DNA of 40,910 nt from the NCBI GenBank assembly GCA_030833315.1, contig JAURHM010000028.1, forward strand, positions 1 through 40,910, in the 5' to 3' direction. Source of the stretch: Burkholderiales bacterium (lineage in GTDB: Bacteria > Pseudomonadota > Gammaproteobacteria > Burkholderiales > SG8-41). The position numbers and the translations under genes are program-made. Shown here piece by piece: positions 8,807 to 17,204 of the stretch (its first letter is position 1; every line of letters starts with the position of its first letter). The notes under the pieces are model-generated. The model saw only the letters and a program-made list of their open reading frames with translations, was not told where the DNA came from and made no database searches.

Positions 8807-10216
8807 TCAGAGCCGCTTGGTCAACACCACCGAACGGCGATGGTAGTTGTAGAGTTCTTTCTTTTTCTGCGGCAGGGCGCTGACCCCGGTTTCGACAAAA
8901 CCGCGTTCGACGAACCAGTGTTCGGCGCGGGTGGTCAGAACAAACAGCTGCTTCAGCCGCAATCCCTTGGCACGCTTTTCAATGGCCTCCATCAGCCGCT
9001 CGCCGGCGCCGCGGCCGCGGAAATCCGGATGCACTGCCAGACCGGCGAGTTCACCCGCCCGCTCATCCGAAAACGGATACAGCGCGGCACAGCCGATGAT
9101 CATCCGATCATGCTCCAGTACCCAGAAGCGGTCGATTTCCATTTCCAGCAGATCGCGACTGCGCTTGACCAGAATACCGTCGGCTTCGAGCGGTTCCAGC
9201 AGACCCAAAATGCCGCCGATGTCGTCGATCTTGGCATGGCGCAGCGTTTCAATCGGGTCCGGCGTCAGCAGCGTGCCGACGCCCTTGTGCGTAAACAGCT
9301 CCAGCAGCAGGCTGTCGTCGAGATGCCCGGAAATCAGATGTGCGCGACCGACGCCCTGCTCGCAGGCGCGCACCGCTGCCGGCAGATAGGACTGCATTTC
9401 CTCGGACTGCACCCGTCCCTTCGACAGCAAACCCTGCGCTTCGCGCACGGTGAGTTCGCGCAACAGTTCACCGCGGCGGCCGGCAACGCCGGCGGATTCC
9501 ATCAGGAAAATCAGTTTGTCGGCTTTCAGCGCCACCGCGGTCGCAGCGGCCACATCACCCATCGCCAGATTGAACACTTCACCGGTCGGCGAGTAACCAA
9601 GCGGCGGCAATACCACCAGATCATCATCCTTCAGCCGGCGCTCGATGGCGACCGCATCAATCTTGCGGACTTCACCGGTATGCATCAGGTCAACACCGTC
9701 GACCACGCCGATCGGACGCGCGGTGACAAAGTTGCCTCCGGCCACGCGGATATGCGCGCCGGCCATCGGTGAATTGGGTAGCCCCATCGACAGCAGCGCT
9801 TCGATCTGTACGCGCAGCTTGCCGGCGACTTCCATCGCCGCTTCCAGCGCGAGCCCGTCGGTGATGCGCAACTTGCCGGCGAAACGGCTGCGTACCTTCT
9901 GCGTCTTGAGCTTGGCCTCGATCTGCGGCCGCGACCCGTGAACCAGCACCAGCTTCACGCCCAGCGCCGCGAGCAGGTTCAGATCGTGCGTCAGGTGGAA
10001 AAAGCGGCCGTCGGCCACTACTTCGCCGCCGAAGGCAATGACGAATACCTTGCCGCGAAAGGCGTGAATGTACGGCGCGACCGACTGGAACCAGTCAATA
10101 AAACGGTCCTGCGCGGACAGCCTGGGACGCGCGGCCTGCCGTTTGTCCGCATCCCGCCGGGCCCGGGTCTGTTCTTTCTGGGTGGAAATGGAAGTCTCCC
10201 CTTGCAGCGTCTTCAA
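8807..10216 (-). CDS. argA: Amino-acid N-acetyltransferase (N-acetylglutamate synthase)
   Basis: This is the first step of arginine synthesis, acetyl-CoA plus glutamate giving N-acetylglutamate. The protein of up to 469 residues has an amino-acid-kinase-like domain (about 45-310; APYIHAFRGKVFVIAFGGEVV, then LVLVHGSRPQI) and a C-terminal GNAT domain (about 330-469; LAGLAVHPDFRGRGAGERLM is the acetyl-CoA loop). The start is uncertain. The only standard codon in a sensible place is TTG at 10216 with a poor ribosome binding site. A much better site, AGGGGAG, lies inside the frame at about 10196-10202, six bases before an ATT codon (10189-10187). No carbamate or kinase partner genes are adjacent. 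Confidence 0.93.
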   Translation of the reverse strand: MKTLQGETSISTQKEQTRARRDADKRQAARPRLSAQDRFIDWFQSVAPYIHAFRGKVFVIAFGGEVVADGRFFHLTHDLNLLAALGVKLVLVHGSRPQIEAKLKTQKVRSRFAGKLRITDGLALEAAMEVAGKLRVQIEALLSMGLPNSPMAGAHIRVAGGNFVTARPIGVVDGVDLMHTGEVRKIDAVAIERRLKDDDLVVLPPLGYSPTGEVFNLAMGDVAAATAVALKADKLIFLMESAGVAGRRGELLRELTVREAQGLLSKGRVQSEEMQSYLPAAVRACEQGVGRAHLISGHLDDSLLLELFTHKGVGTLLTPDPIETLRHAKIDDIGGILGLLEPLEADGILVKRSRDLLEMEIDRFWVLEHDRMIIGCAALYPFSDERAGELAGLAVHPDFRGRGAGERLMEAIEKRAKGLRLKQLFVLTTRAEHWFVERGFVETGVSALPQKKKELYNYHRRSVVLTKRL

Positions 10217-10276
10217 ATCAGCACCGCCTGATTCAATCGATGGTATGCGGTTTCCAGGTGCGCGGAAAGCCGCATG

Positions 10277-11005
10277 CTAAAAATCACCCCATAGCGCCTG
10301 CATCGCCGCCAGCAGTGCCACAGCCGCGGTTTCGGTACGCAGTATGCGCGGTCCCAGCTGCAGCGGCTGAAAGCCAAAACGTACCGCGTCCGCCGCTTCG
10401 CTGGCGGTAAATCCGCCTTCCGGTCCGGCGAGCACGGTCACCATGCTCGCAGGTCGCGGCAGTTCCCGCAGCAACGCAGGCCCGTCCGGCGCCAGCAGCA
10501 GCCGCGTACCGCCCCCCGCCGCGGCCTCATCCAGCCAGTCGCGCAGAGACAGCAGGGGTTTGACCACCGGCACCCGATTGCGACCGCACTGTTCGCAGGA
10601 TGCAGCAACCACGCCCTGCCAGTGCGCCACACGCTTGGCGGCGCGCTCGCCCGACAGCCGCACCACGCAGCGCTCGGCAATCAGCGGCTGGATGACGCTG
10701 ATACCCAGTTCGACCGCTTTCTGGATGGTGTAGTCCATGCGCTCGCCGCTGGACACCGCCTGCGCCAATGTCAGCTGCAGCGGTGATTCACGGTCTTCTC
10801 CGCGACGGCCCTTCAGCTGCACGCTGACATCCCCGCGCGCGCATTTGCTGATCACGGCATCCCAGGCATTGCCCTGCCCGTCGAAAAGCGTCACCGCGTC
10901 GCCCGGAGCCAGACGCAGCACATGGGCCACGTGATGGGCTTTGGCGACCGGCAGCTGGCACAGGCCGTGGTCCGGGATCAGGTCCGGAAAATATATTCTA
11001 GTCAA
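10277..11005 (-). CDS. rsmE: 16S rRNA (uracil(1498)-N3)-methyltransferase
   Basis: RsmE methylates U1498 in the decoding region of 16S rRNA using SAM. Starting at TTG (11005-11003) gives 242 residues, matching the family, beginning LTRIYFPDLIPDHG. The PUA-like N-domain is followed by a SPOUT/knot C-domain with VLAGPEGGFTASEA, LQLGPRILRTETAAVALLAAMQ and QAVSSGERMDYTIQKAVELG. A longer reading from ATG at 11089 would run through the likely promoter and the trkA promoter on the other strand, so I reject it. The gene is divergent from trkA and lies 60 bp upstream of argA. Confidence 0.93.
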   Translation of the reverse strand: MTRIYFPDLIPDHGLCQLPVAKAHHVAHVLRLAPGDAVTLFDGQGNAWDAVISKCARGDVSVQLKGRRGEDRESPLQLTLAQAVSSGERMDYTIQKAVELGISVIQPLIAERCVVRLSGERAAKRVAHWQGVVAASCEQCGRNRVPVVKPLLSLRDWLDEAAAGGGTRLLLAPDGPALLRELPRPASMVTVLAGPEGGFTASEAADAVRFGFQPLQLGPRILRTETAAVALLAAMQALWGDF

Positions 11006-11033
11006 TGGGTTAGCACGTCTTTTCCAAACCGGA

Positions 11034-11042
11034 ATTATGCCA
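11034..11042 (-). promoter_or_regulatory. Candidate extended -10 promoter for rsmE
   Basis: On the minus strand TGGCATAAT is an extended -10 (TGn followed by CATAAT) without a good -35. Transcription would begin near 11027, about 22 bases before the TTG start of rsmE. Its position argues against the longer ATG-initiated reading. Confidence 0.4.
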
Positions 11043-11066
11043 TAGCAGCGCCCGGCCAAAGCCACT

Positions 11067-11090
11067 CCTGCAGGGCTGCAGGTATACAAT
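11067..11090 (+). promoter_or_regulatory. Candidate trkA promoter: inverted repeat plus -10
   Basis: TATACAAT (11083-11090) resembles a -10 element 67 bp before the trkA start. No good -35 is present; instead a perfect dyad CCTGCA-GGGC-TGCAGG (11067-11082) directly abuts the -10, in the place of the spacer. This could be an operator or activator site. Confidence 0.35.
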
Positions 11091-11157
11091 TGCGCTCTTT
11101 TTCCGGATGAACTGCGGCGCCTTTGCGCCTTTGACCATCCGCTGGGGAGAATCTGCT

Positions 11158-12573
11158 TTGCGCATCGTCATCCTGGGAGCCGGTCAGGTCGGCAGCTCCG
11201 TCGCCGAGAATCTGGTGTCCGAGGCCAATGACATCACCGTGGTGGATACCGATGCCGGCCGCCTGCGCAAGCTGCAGGACCGCCTCGACCTGCGCACCGT
11301 TGCCGGCAACGCCGGGCACCCTGAAATCCTCGAACGCGCCGGCGCGCGCGATGCCGACATGCTGCTTGCCGTCACGCAAAGCGACGAAACCAATCTCGTC
11401 GCCTGCAAGCTCGCGGCGACGATGTTCAACATCCCGACCAAGATCGCGCGCATCCGCGCAACGGATTACCTGTCGCATCCGGAAATGTTCAGGCCGGAAA
11501 ATTTCGCGGTTGACACCGTAATCTGCCCGGAACAGGTACTGACCGATTACATCGCCAAGCTGATCGAATTTCCGGAATCGCTGCAGGTACTGGAGTTCGC
11601 CGAGGGCCGCGTCAGCCTGGTTGCGGTGCGCGCTTTTCACGGCGGACCGCTGGTTGGCAAGGAACTGCAGACCATCCGCAAGCACCTGCCCAACCTCGAC
11701 ACTCGGGTGGCGGCAATTTTCCGCCAGGACAGCCCGATCATTCCCAATGCAACAACCGTGATCGAGGTCGGCGATGAAGTGTTCTTCATTGCGGCCACCG
11801 AAGACATCCGCGGCGTCATGCGCGAACTGCGACGTATGGACAAACCGGTGAAACGCGTGATGATCGGCGGCGGCGGGAACATCGGCCGGCGCCTGGCCAG
11901 CGCCATCGAGAGCCGTTACGACGTCAAAATCATCGAATATAGCAAACCCGCTGCGGAACGCCTTGCCGCAGACCTGGGCAAGTCGCTGGTGCTGGTCGGT
12001 GACGTTACCGACGAGGAACTGCTGCAGACCGAAAACATCGGTGACATGGACATTTACTGCGCGCTGACCAATGACGACGAGAACAACATCATGTCGTCGC
12101 TGCTCGCCAAACGTATGGGGGCACGCCGCGTCGTCGCGCTGATCAACCGCGGCTCCTACGTCAATCTGGTGCAGGCCGGACAGATTGACATCGCGATCTC
12201 GCCGGCTCAGGCCACCATCGGCACGCTGCTTGCCCATGTGCGCCAGGGCGACTGCGTCGCGGTGCACAGCCTGCGCCGCGGCGCAGCCGAAGCCCTGGAA
12301 CTCGTCGCCCACGGCGACGCAAAATCCTCCAAGGTCGTCGGCCGCCGCATCGAAGAAATTGATTTACCCAAAGGCGCAACCATTGGCGCAATCGTGCGTA
12401 TCCACGAGCGTGAAGCCGGGTCCGGAAGCACAGTAACGCGGGAACATCAGGTGCTGATCGCCCATCACGACACGGTCATCGAAACCGATGACCACGTGAT
12501 CGTATTCGCCATCAACAAGCGAATAGTGCCAAAAGTAGAACGCCTGTTTCAGGTCAGCGTCGGTTTCCTGTAA
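11158..12573 (+). CDS. trkA: Trk potassium uptake system, peripheral NAD-binding subunit TrkA
   Basis: TrkA is the cytosolic gating ring subunit that binds NAD(H) and nucleotides and controls the TrkH channel. The 471 residues show two tandem RCK units. The first Rossmann motif, IVILGAGQVGSSVAENL with acidic residue in VVDTD, is at residues 3-31; the second, VMIGGGGNIGRRLAS with IIEYS, begins near 231. Each is followed by an RCK-C domain. The TTG start at 11158 is chosen because GGGGAGA precedes it by 8 bases and homology begins exactly there; the frame stays open upstream to an ATG at 11107 without family similarity. trkH follows after 46 bp. Confidence 0.95.
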   Translation: MRIVILGAGQVGSSVAENLVSEANDITVVDTDAGRLRKLQDRLDLRTVAGNAGHPEILERAGARDADMLLAVTQSDETNLVACKLAATMFNIPTKIARIRATDYLSHPEMFRPENFAVDTVICPEQVLTDYIAKLIEFPESLQVLEFAEGRVSLVAVRAFHGGPLVGKELQTIRKHLPNLDTRVAAIFRQDSPIIPNATTVIEVGDEVFFIAATEDIRGVMRELRRMDKPVKRVMIGGGGNIGRRLASAIESRYDVKIIEYSKPAAERLAADLGKSLVLVGDVTDEELLQTENIGDMDIYCALTNDDENNIMSSLLAKRMGARRVVALINRGSYVNLVQAGQIDIAISPAQATIGTLLAHVRQGDCVAVHSLRRGAAEALELVAHGDAKSSKVVGRRIEEIDLPKGATIGAIVRIHEREAGSGSTVTREHQVLIAHHDTVIETDDHVIVFAINKRIVPKVERLFQVSVGFL

Positions 12574-12619
12574 TGCCGACAGCCACACTCCTTTCCAGAT
12601 ACACCGCACGGCCTCGTTA

Positions 12620-14077
12620 ATGTCCTGGCTGCTCTCAATAGCTCCGGTGGCCGCACTTATTGCCATGGCGATGAGTCTGACACACGCCCTTCCACTCGCC
12701 ATTTCGATCGCTTTAGATGACGGCGCAGCGCAAGCCTTTGGCATCCCAATGGCCCTCAATTTCGCAGTTGGCACCCTGATCTGGTTGCTGACCCGGCGTT
12801 ACAAACACGAATTAAGCTTGCGGGAAGGGATTCTGCTGGTGATCGCGGTTTGGACGGGCGGCGCCCTTTTCGCAACAGTCCCTCTTCTGCTTGCCATACC
12901 TGATCTGTCTTTCAGTGATGCCTATTTCGAAGCCGTATCGGGTTTGACCGCAACCGGCGCCACTGTGCTAATCGGATTGGACACGCTACCGCCGTCGATT
13001 AACGTGTGGCGCGCCGAATTACAGTGGCTGGGCGGCATGGGCGTGATCGTTCTTGTCGTAGCCATTCTGCCCATGCTGGGCGTCGGCGGCCGGCAGATTT
13101 CCAAGGCAGAAATCCCCGGGCCGATTAAAAATGAGCAGTTGACACCCCGTATGACACAAACGGCCAAAGGACTTTGGCTGATTTACGCAGGCCTCACCCT
13201 GGCTTGCGGCTTGGCTTACTACGCCGCAGGCATGACGCCCATCGACGCGCTGATCCACAGTTTCACAACGCTGTCCTTGGGTGGTTTTTCATCTTATGAC
13301 GCCAGCTTCGGACACTTCAATTCTGCAGCATTAGAAGCTGTTGCCATCATTTTCATGATGCTCGCTGGCCTCAACTTCGCCACTCATTTCGTGGTTTGGC
13401 GAACGCGCAGCCTGTCGCCTTATACGCGCGATACAGAGGCCCGCTATTTCATATTGGTGATTCTAAGCAGCGTCGCCGGCATTTCCTGGCTGCTTTACAG
13501 TGCCGACGTATATCCGGATCTATTGACAGCCATACGTTACGCCACATTCAACATCGTATCCGTCGGCACCACCACTGGCTACGCCACTGCTGATTACAAC
13601 CTCTGGCCGGTTTTCGCTCCGCTGTGGATTCTTTTCCTCGGCACTTTTCTCAGTTGCTCGGGATCAACAGGCGGCGGCATCAAGATGATGCGGGCCATGA
13701 TTCTTTACCGACAGGTATACCGTGAAATCAAGGGGCTTGCCCACCCGAATGCCATCAATCCGGTGAAAATTGCAGGGCAAGTTGTACCCGACAAAGTGGT
13801 CTTTGCCGTGCTGGGGTTTTTCTTCATCTGGATCGTGCTTCTGGTGTCGATGACCCTGATTCTCAGCTTGACCGGGCTTGATGCGATGACGGCTTTTTCT
13901 GCTGTTGTTGCATCGCTTAACAACATCGGTCCCGGTCTGCATCAAGTGGGGCCTGCCACCAATTTTGCGGTGTTGAGCGATTTCCAGACCTGGGTCTGCT
14001 CATTCGCAATGCTTTTGGGACGACTGGAACTGTTTGCGCTACTGGTTGTGCTTACACCGACCTTTTGGCGCAAATAA
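12620..14077 (+). CDS. trkH: Trk potassium uptake system, membrane channel subunit TrkH
   Basis: This 485-residue integral membrane protein has the four pore-loop repeats of the TrkH/KtrB family. The selectivity segments visible are SGLTATGATV (about residue 108), TTLSLGGFSSYD (about 218), SVGTTTGYATADYN (about 315) and SLNNIGPGL (about 434). It forms the K+ pathway gated by TrkA, encoded just upstream. The intervening GSTGGGIKMMRAM cytosolic segment is typical. ATG at 12620 has only a weak ribosome binding site. Its base composition is visibly less GC-rich than its neighbours, with more TTA/TTG leucine codons; this may reflect hydrophobic content or a different history. It converges with phrB. 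Confidence 0.95.
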   Translation: MSWLLSIAPVAALIAMAMSLTHALPLAISIALDDGAAQAFGIPMALNFAVGTLIWLLTRRYKHELSLREGILLVIAVWTGGALFATVPLLLAIPDLSFSDAYFEAVSGLTATGATVLIGLDTLPPSINVWRAELQWLGGMGVIVLVVAILPMLGVGGRQISKAEIPGPIKNEQLTPRMTQTAKGLWLIYAGLTLACGLAYYAAGMTPIDALIHSFTTLSLGGFSSYDASFGHFNSAALEAVAIIFMMLAGLNFATHFVVWRTRSLSPYTRDTEARYFILVILSSVAGISWLLYSADVYPDLLTAIRYATFNIVSVGTTTGYATADYNLWPVFAPLWILFLGTFLSCSGSTGGGIKMMRAMILYRQVYREIKGLAHPNAINPVKIAGQVVPDKVVFAVLGFFFIWIVLLVSMTLILSLTGLDAMTAFSAVVASLNNIGPGLHQVGPATNFAVLSDFQTWVCSFAMLLGRLELFALLVVLTPTFWRK

Positions 14078-14094
14078 ACGCGCTCGGCCCGTCT

Positions 14095-15534
14095 TCAACC
14101 TTTTACGGCTTTGAACATTTCGAGCGTCTGCAGCCGGGCTGCGGCATGGTCAACCACCGGCGCCGGGTAGTCCTTGCCGATGATCACGCCGGCGCCCTGC
14201 TGTTGCAGCAGCGTCATGTTCCAGGGCGCATGGATTGCGCGTTTGTCGCAGCCCGCAAGCTCCGGAACATAGCGGCGGATAAATGCACCTTCCGCATCGA
14301 ACTTTTCCGACTGCGATACCGGATTAAAAATACGGAAATAGGGCTGCGCATCGCAACCGGTTGAAGCAGCCCACTGCCAGCCACCGTTGTTGGCGGCCAG
14401 ATCAAAATCGTTGAGCTGGTCGGCAAAGTATTTCTCACCCCATCGCCAGTCGACATGCAGATCCTTGACCAGGAAGGACGCAGCGATCATGCGTAGCCGG
14501 TTGTGCATATAGCCGGTCTGGTTGAGCTGTCGTATCGCTGCATCGACAATCGGATAGCCGGTTCGCCCCTCGCACCAGGCCGCGAACAGCTTTTCATCAT
14601 TGGGCCACTGAATGGCATCGTAAGCCGGCTTGAATGCGCGCGACACCACGTGAGGATGATGGTGCAGGATCATGAAATAAAAATCGCGCCACACCAGCTC
14701 CGACAGCCAGGTTGCAGGGCCTTCGCCGGACGGACCGCCGGTGCCGGGCCAGGCAGCGCGCGCCAGCGCGCGGATCGACACCGTACCGAAACGCAGATGG
14801 ACCGACAGATAAGACGGTCCCTTTTTCGCCGGAAAATCACGACTGTCGCGATAACGCGCCATGCGCGGCAGAAAATCGTCCAGCAGTTTTTTCCCCGCCG
14901 CCGCGCCGCCGCTGATGCCCAGCTCCTGCAGATTGGTCGGCTCGAAGCCGATGTCGGCGAGACCGAGCATGCGTTGTTGCACAGGCGCTTTGGCGAGATG
15001 CGCTGCAAAACGCTCGACCGGATACGCCTTTACAAAAAACGGCTCCAGTTTTTTCAGCCAGGCATTTTTGTAAGGTGTAAACACCGAGAACGGTGTGCCG
15101 CCCAGAGTGAGCACTTCGTCCTTCTCGAAAATAACCTGATCCTTGCGGGTCAGAAAAGCAATACCTGCGTCCTGCAGCGCACGCGTCACCGCCTGATCGC
15201 GCGTCAACGCCGCCGGTTCGTAATCGTGGTTGGCGTAAACCGCTTGCACTCCGAGCGACGCTGCAAGTCGCGGAATCTCCGTCCGCGCCGCGCCGTGCAG
15301 TGTGATCAACTGCCCGCCGGCCTTTTCCAGCGCTTCGCCGAGTTCCGTCACCGACTGACAGATGAATTCCACGCGACGGTCCTTGCGCGATGGCAAGGTA
15401 TCCAGGATTTCAGTGTCATAGACAAAGACACAATAAACGCGCCGGCTGTCTTTCAAGGCGGCAAAAAGCGCGGCGTTGTCCTCGCTGCGCAAATCGCGGC
15501 GGAACCACATCAGCGCGGCATCAAACTGGCTCAT
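14095..15534 (-). CDS. phrB: Deoxyribodipyrimidine photolyase (class I CPD photolyase)
   Basis: This 479-residue photolyase/cryptochrome family enzyme repairs cyclobutane pyrimidine dimers with blue light. The N-terminal antenna domain starts AALMWFRRDLRSEDNAAL. The FAD-binding C-terminal domain shows LSELVWRDFYFMIL, GRTGYPIVDAAIRQLNQTGYMHNRLRMI and NNGGWQWAASTGCDAQPYFRIFNP, containing the FAD and electron-transfer tryptophan region. The start is the ATG at 15534, where the family begins; an upstream open extension overlaps the divergent yqgE promoter. It is divergent from yqgE with 93 bp between start codons and ends 17 bp from the trkH stop. Confidence 0.95.
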   Translation of the reverse strand: MSQFDAALMWFRRDLRSEDNAALFAALKDSRRVYCVFVYDTEILDTLPSRKDRRVEFICQSVTELGEALEKAGGQLITLHGAARTEIPRLAASLGVQAVYANHDYEPAALTRDQAVTRALQDAGIAFLTRKDQVIFEKDEVLTLGGTPFSVFTPYKNAWLKKLEPFFVKAYPVERFAAHLAKAPVQQRMLGLADIGFEPTNLQELGISGGAAAGKKLLDDFLPRMARYRDSRDFPAKKGPSYLSVHLRFGTVSIRALARAAWPGTGGPSGEGPATWLSELVWRDFYFMILHHHPHVVSRAFKPAYDAIQWPNDEKLFAAWCEGRTGYPIVDAAIRQLNQTGYMHNRLRMIAASFLVKDLHVDWRWGEKYFADQLNDFDLAANNGGWQWAASTGCDAQPYFRIFNPVSQSEKFDAEGAFIRRYVPELAGCDKRAIHAPWNMTLLQQQGAGVIIGKDYPAPVVDHAAARLQTLEMFKAVKG

Positions 15535-15587
15535 AGGGAAATCGGTAACTGATGAATGCTGCGACGGTGCAATGAAATGGAACTTCA

Positions 15588-15617
15588 ATTGTCGCTGTCG
15601 TGGCCCGGCTTTACAAT
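15588..15617. promoter_or_regulatory. Overlapping bidirectional promoter between phrB and yqgE
   Basis: Rightward: TTGTCG (15589-15594), 17-bp spacer, TACAAT (15612-15617). Leftward on the same DNA: TTGTAA (15616-15611), 17-bp spacer, GACAAT (15593-15588). Each -10 overlaps the opposing -35. The rightward start would be near 15624, only about four bases before the yqgE ATG; the leftward start near 15581, about 47 bases before phrB. Confidence 0.55.
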
Positions 15618-15627
15618 AGATCGACTT

Positions 15628-16188
15628 ATGACCAGCGTCGACCTCACCCAACACTTTCTAATCGCCATGCCCGCCATGGTCGATCCGCATTTCGCGCGCA
15701 CGTTGACCCTGGTATGCGAGCATAACGAAAACGGTGCCCTGGGCATCGTCGTCAACCGCCCGACCGACATGAATCTGCAGGGCCTGCTGGAGCAGGTCAA
15801 AATTCTGCCGGACCGCGGCGGCTTCAAGGGGGTGCCCGTGCATTTCGGCGGACCGGTCCAGGTGGATCGCGGCTTTGTGCTGCACAGTCCCGTCGGTGCC
15901 TGGCAGTCGACGCTGACCATCGGCGACAGCATCGGCCTGACCACATCCAAGGACATCCTTGAGGCGTTCGCCCGCGGCGACGGCCCGGAACAGATTCTGG
16001 TGACACTGGGTTACGCCGGCTGGGCACCGGGCCAGCTGGAACATGAGCTGGCGCAGAACGCCTGGCTCACCGTACCGGCGCGCAACGACATCCTGTTCGA
16101 CATTCCGGCCGAAGAGCGGCTGCCGGCGGCGATGCAGCTGCTCGGCGTCGATTACGCCAATCTGTCGGACGTGGCCGGCCACGCGTGA
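15628..16188 (+). CDS. yqgE: YqgE/AlgH family protein
   Basis: This 186-residue cytosolic protein fits the YqgE/AlgH family: [37 protein letters not shown], then [17 protein letters not shown] and [18 protein letters not shown]. Its biochemical role is unsettled; AlgH was first linked to alginate regulation in Pseudomonas. The ATG at 15628 is the family start and lacks a Shine-Dalgarno sequence; with the promoter described just upstream, the transcript would be almost leaderless. The stop overlaps the GTG start of ruvX (GTGA), the conserved yqgE-yqgF pairing, and the pyrimidine genes follow on the same strand. Confidence 0.93.
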   Translation: MTSVDLTQHFLIAMPAMVDPHFARTLTLVCEHNENGALGIVVNRPTDMNLQGLLEQVKILPDRGGFKGVPVHFGGPVQVDRGFVLHSPVGAWQSTLTIGDSIGLTTSKDILEAFARGDGPEQILVTLGYAGWAPGQLEHELAQNAWLTVPARNDILFDIPAEERLPAAMQLLGVDYANLSDVAGHA

Positions 16189-16631
16189 ATCCGCGACCGG
16201 CGCAGGGTTCAGTACTGGCGTTCGATTTCGGCGAACAGCGCATCGGCGTCGCCACCGGTGAAATCAGTCTGGGCATTGCCCATGCGCTGACGGTCATCGC
16301 CGCCGAAGACAACGACACCCGTTTCGCCAAAATCGCCGCGCTGATTGCCGAGTGGCAACCGGTGCTGCTGGTGGTGGGCGTCGCCAGCCACGATGACGGC
16401 GGCGTCCACGAAACCGGGCGGCTGGCCCGGCGTTTCGGCCAGCGCCTGCACGGCCGCTTCAATCTGCCGGTTGAATTCATCGACGAGCGTCTGACCTCAC
16501 ATGCCGCCGACGCCGCTCTGCGTGAAGGCGGCACCAAGGCGGACCGCCGGGCGGCGATGCTCGATGCCGCGGCTGCCGCGGAAATCCTGCGCAGCTGGTT
16601 CGAAACGCCGCCCCAAAAAAACCTGCCTTGA
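16185..16631 (+). CDS. ruvX: Putative pre-16S rRNA nuclease / RuvX (YqgF)
   Basis: This 148-residue RNase H-like fold protein has the signature [17 protein letters not shown] with its catalytic Asp near residue 14, [11 protein letters not shown] in the middle and the [15 protein letters not shown] segment containing the second acidic residue. YqgF is proposed to process the 5' end of 16S rRNA and to act in Holliday junction resolution. Translation starts at GTG overlapping the yqgE stop codon, so it is probably coupled. The protein ends 67 bp before pyrR. Confidence 0.93.
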   Translation: MNPRPAQGSVLAFDFGEQRIGVATGEISLGIAHALTVIAAEDNDTRFAKIAALIAEWQPVLLVVGVASHDDGGVHETGRLARRFGQRLHGRFNLPVEFIDERLTSHAADAALREGGTKADRRAAMLDAAAAAEILRSWFETPPQKNLP

Positions 16632-16646
16632 ACCGTGCCACGGCGT

Positions 16647-16674
16647 TTTAACAGCGGGGTGATTGTGTTAGGCT
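16647..16674 (+). promoter_or_regulatory. Possible promoter for the pyr genes
   Basis: TTTAAC (16647-16652) and TAGGCT (16669-16674) are separated by 16 bp and lie about 25 bp before the pyrR ATG. Match to consensus is weak. No attenuator-type terminator hairpin is seen between this site and pyrR. Confidence 0.3.
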
Positions 16675-16698
16675 ACCGCCCGCATATGTGCCACTGCC

Positions 16699-17202
16699 AT
16701 GCCGGGTAACCCGCTCCCAGATGCCGAGCAACTGCTCGCATCACTGACAGACCGGATGCGGCCCGCTGTCGGGCCGAACACCGGGCTAGTGGGTATTTAT
16801 ACCGGCGGCGTGTGGCTCGCCGAACGCCTGCATCAGGCGCTGGGCCTCCAACTTCCCCTCGGCACCCTCGACGTTTCGTTTTACCGCGACGACTTCAACA
16901 AGAAGGGTCTGCGGCGCAACGTGAAAAGCTCGGACATCCCCTTCGACATCGACGGCTGCGACGTGATCATCGTCGATGACGTGCTCTACACCGGACGCAC
17001 CATCCGCGCCGCCGTCAATGAGCTGTTCGACTACGGCCGCCCCGCTCGCGTCCGTCTGGCAACGCTGGTCGACCGCGGTGGGCGCGAATTGCCGATTTCC
17101 GCTGATTTCTCCGGCGCCGACGTCAGCGTGGCGCCCGGCGAAAGCATCGAACTGACACGCGATCCCCAGGGCCGGCTTGCCCTGAAACTGACCCGGGACT
17201 GA
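16699..17202 (+). CDS. pyrR: PyrR-type bifunctional regulator / uracil phosphoribosyltransferase
   Basis: This 167-residue type I phosphoribosyltransferase has the PRPP-binding loop [17 protein letters not shown] near residues 94-110 and the [10 protein letters not shown] flexible-loop region. In Gram-positive bacteria PyrR attenuates pyr transcription by binding mRNA; in proteobacteria the RNA-binding role is less certain and salvage of uracil may dominate. No anti-terminator structure is visible upstream. There is no clear ribosome binding site at the ATG. Two bases separate its stop from the pyrB ATG, the usual pyrR-pyrB coupling. Confidence 0.93.
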   Translation: MPGNPLPDAEQLLASLTDRMRPAVGPNTGLVGIYTGGVWLAERLHQALGLQLPLGTLDVSFYRDDFNKKGLRRNVKSSDIPFDIDGCDVIIVDDVLYTGRTIRAAVNELFDYGRPARVRLATLVDRGGRELPISADFSGADVSVAPGESIELTRDPQGRLALKLTRD

Positions 17203-17204
17203 AT

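Noticed and set aside
11035-12312. A 425-codon leftward open frame antisense to trkA
   Set aside because: No family features and no ribosome binding site; trkA has clear RCK motifs in the opposite strand.
12620-14077. trkH as a recent horizontal acquisition because of lower GC
   Set aside because: The difference is modest, the protein is a conserved partner of the adjacent trkA, and hydrophobic proteins favour T-rich codons; there are no mobile-element remnants around it.
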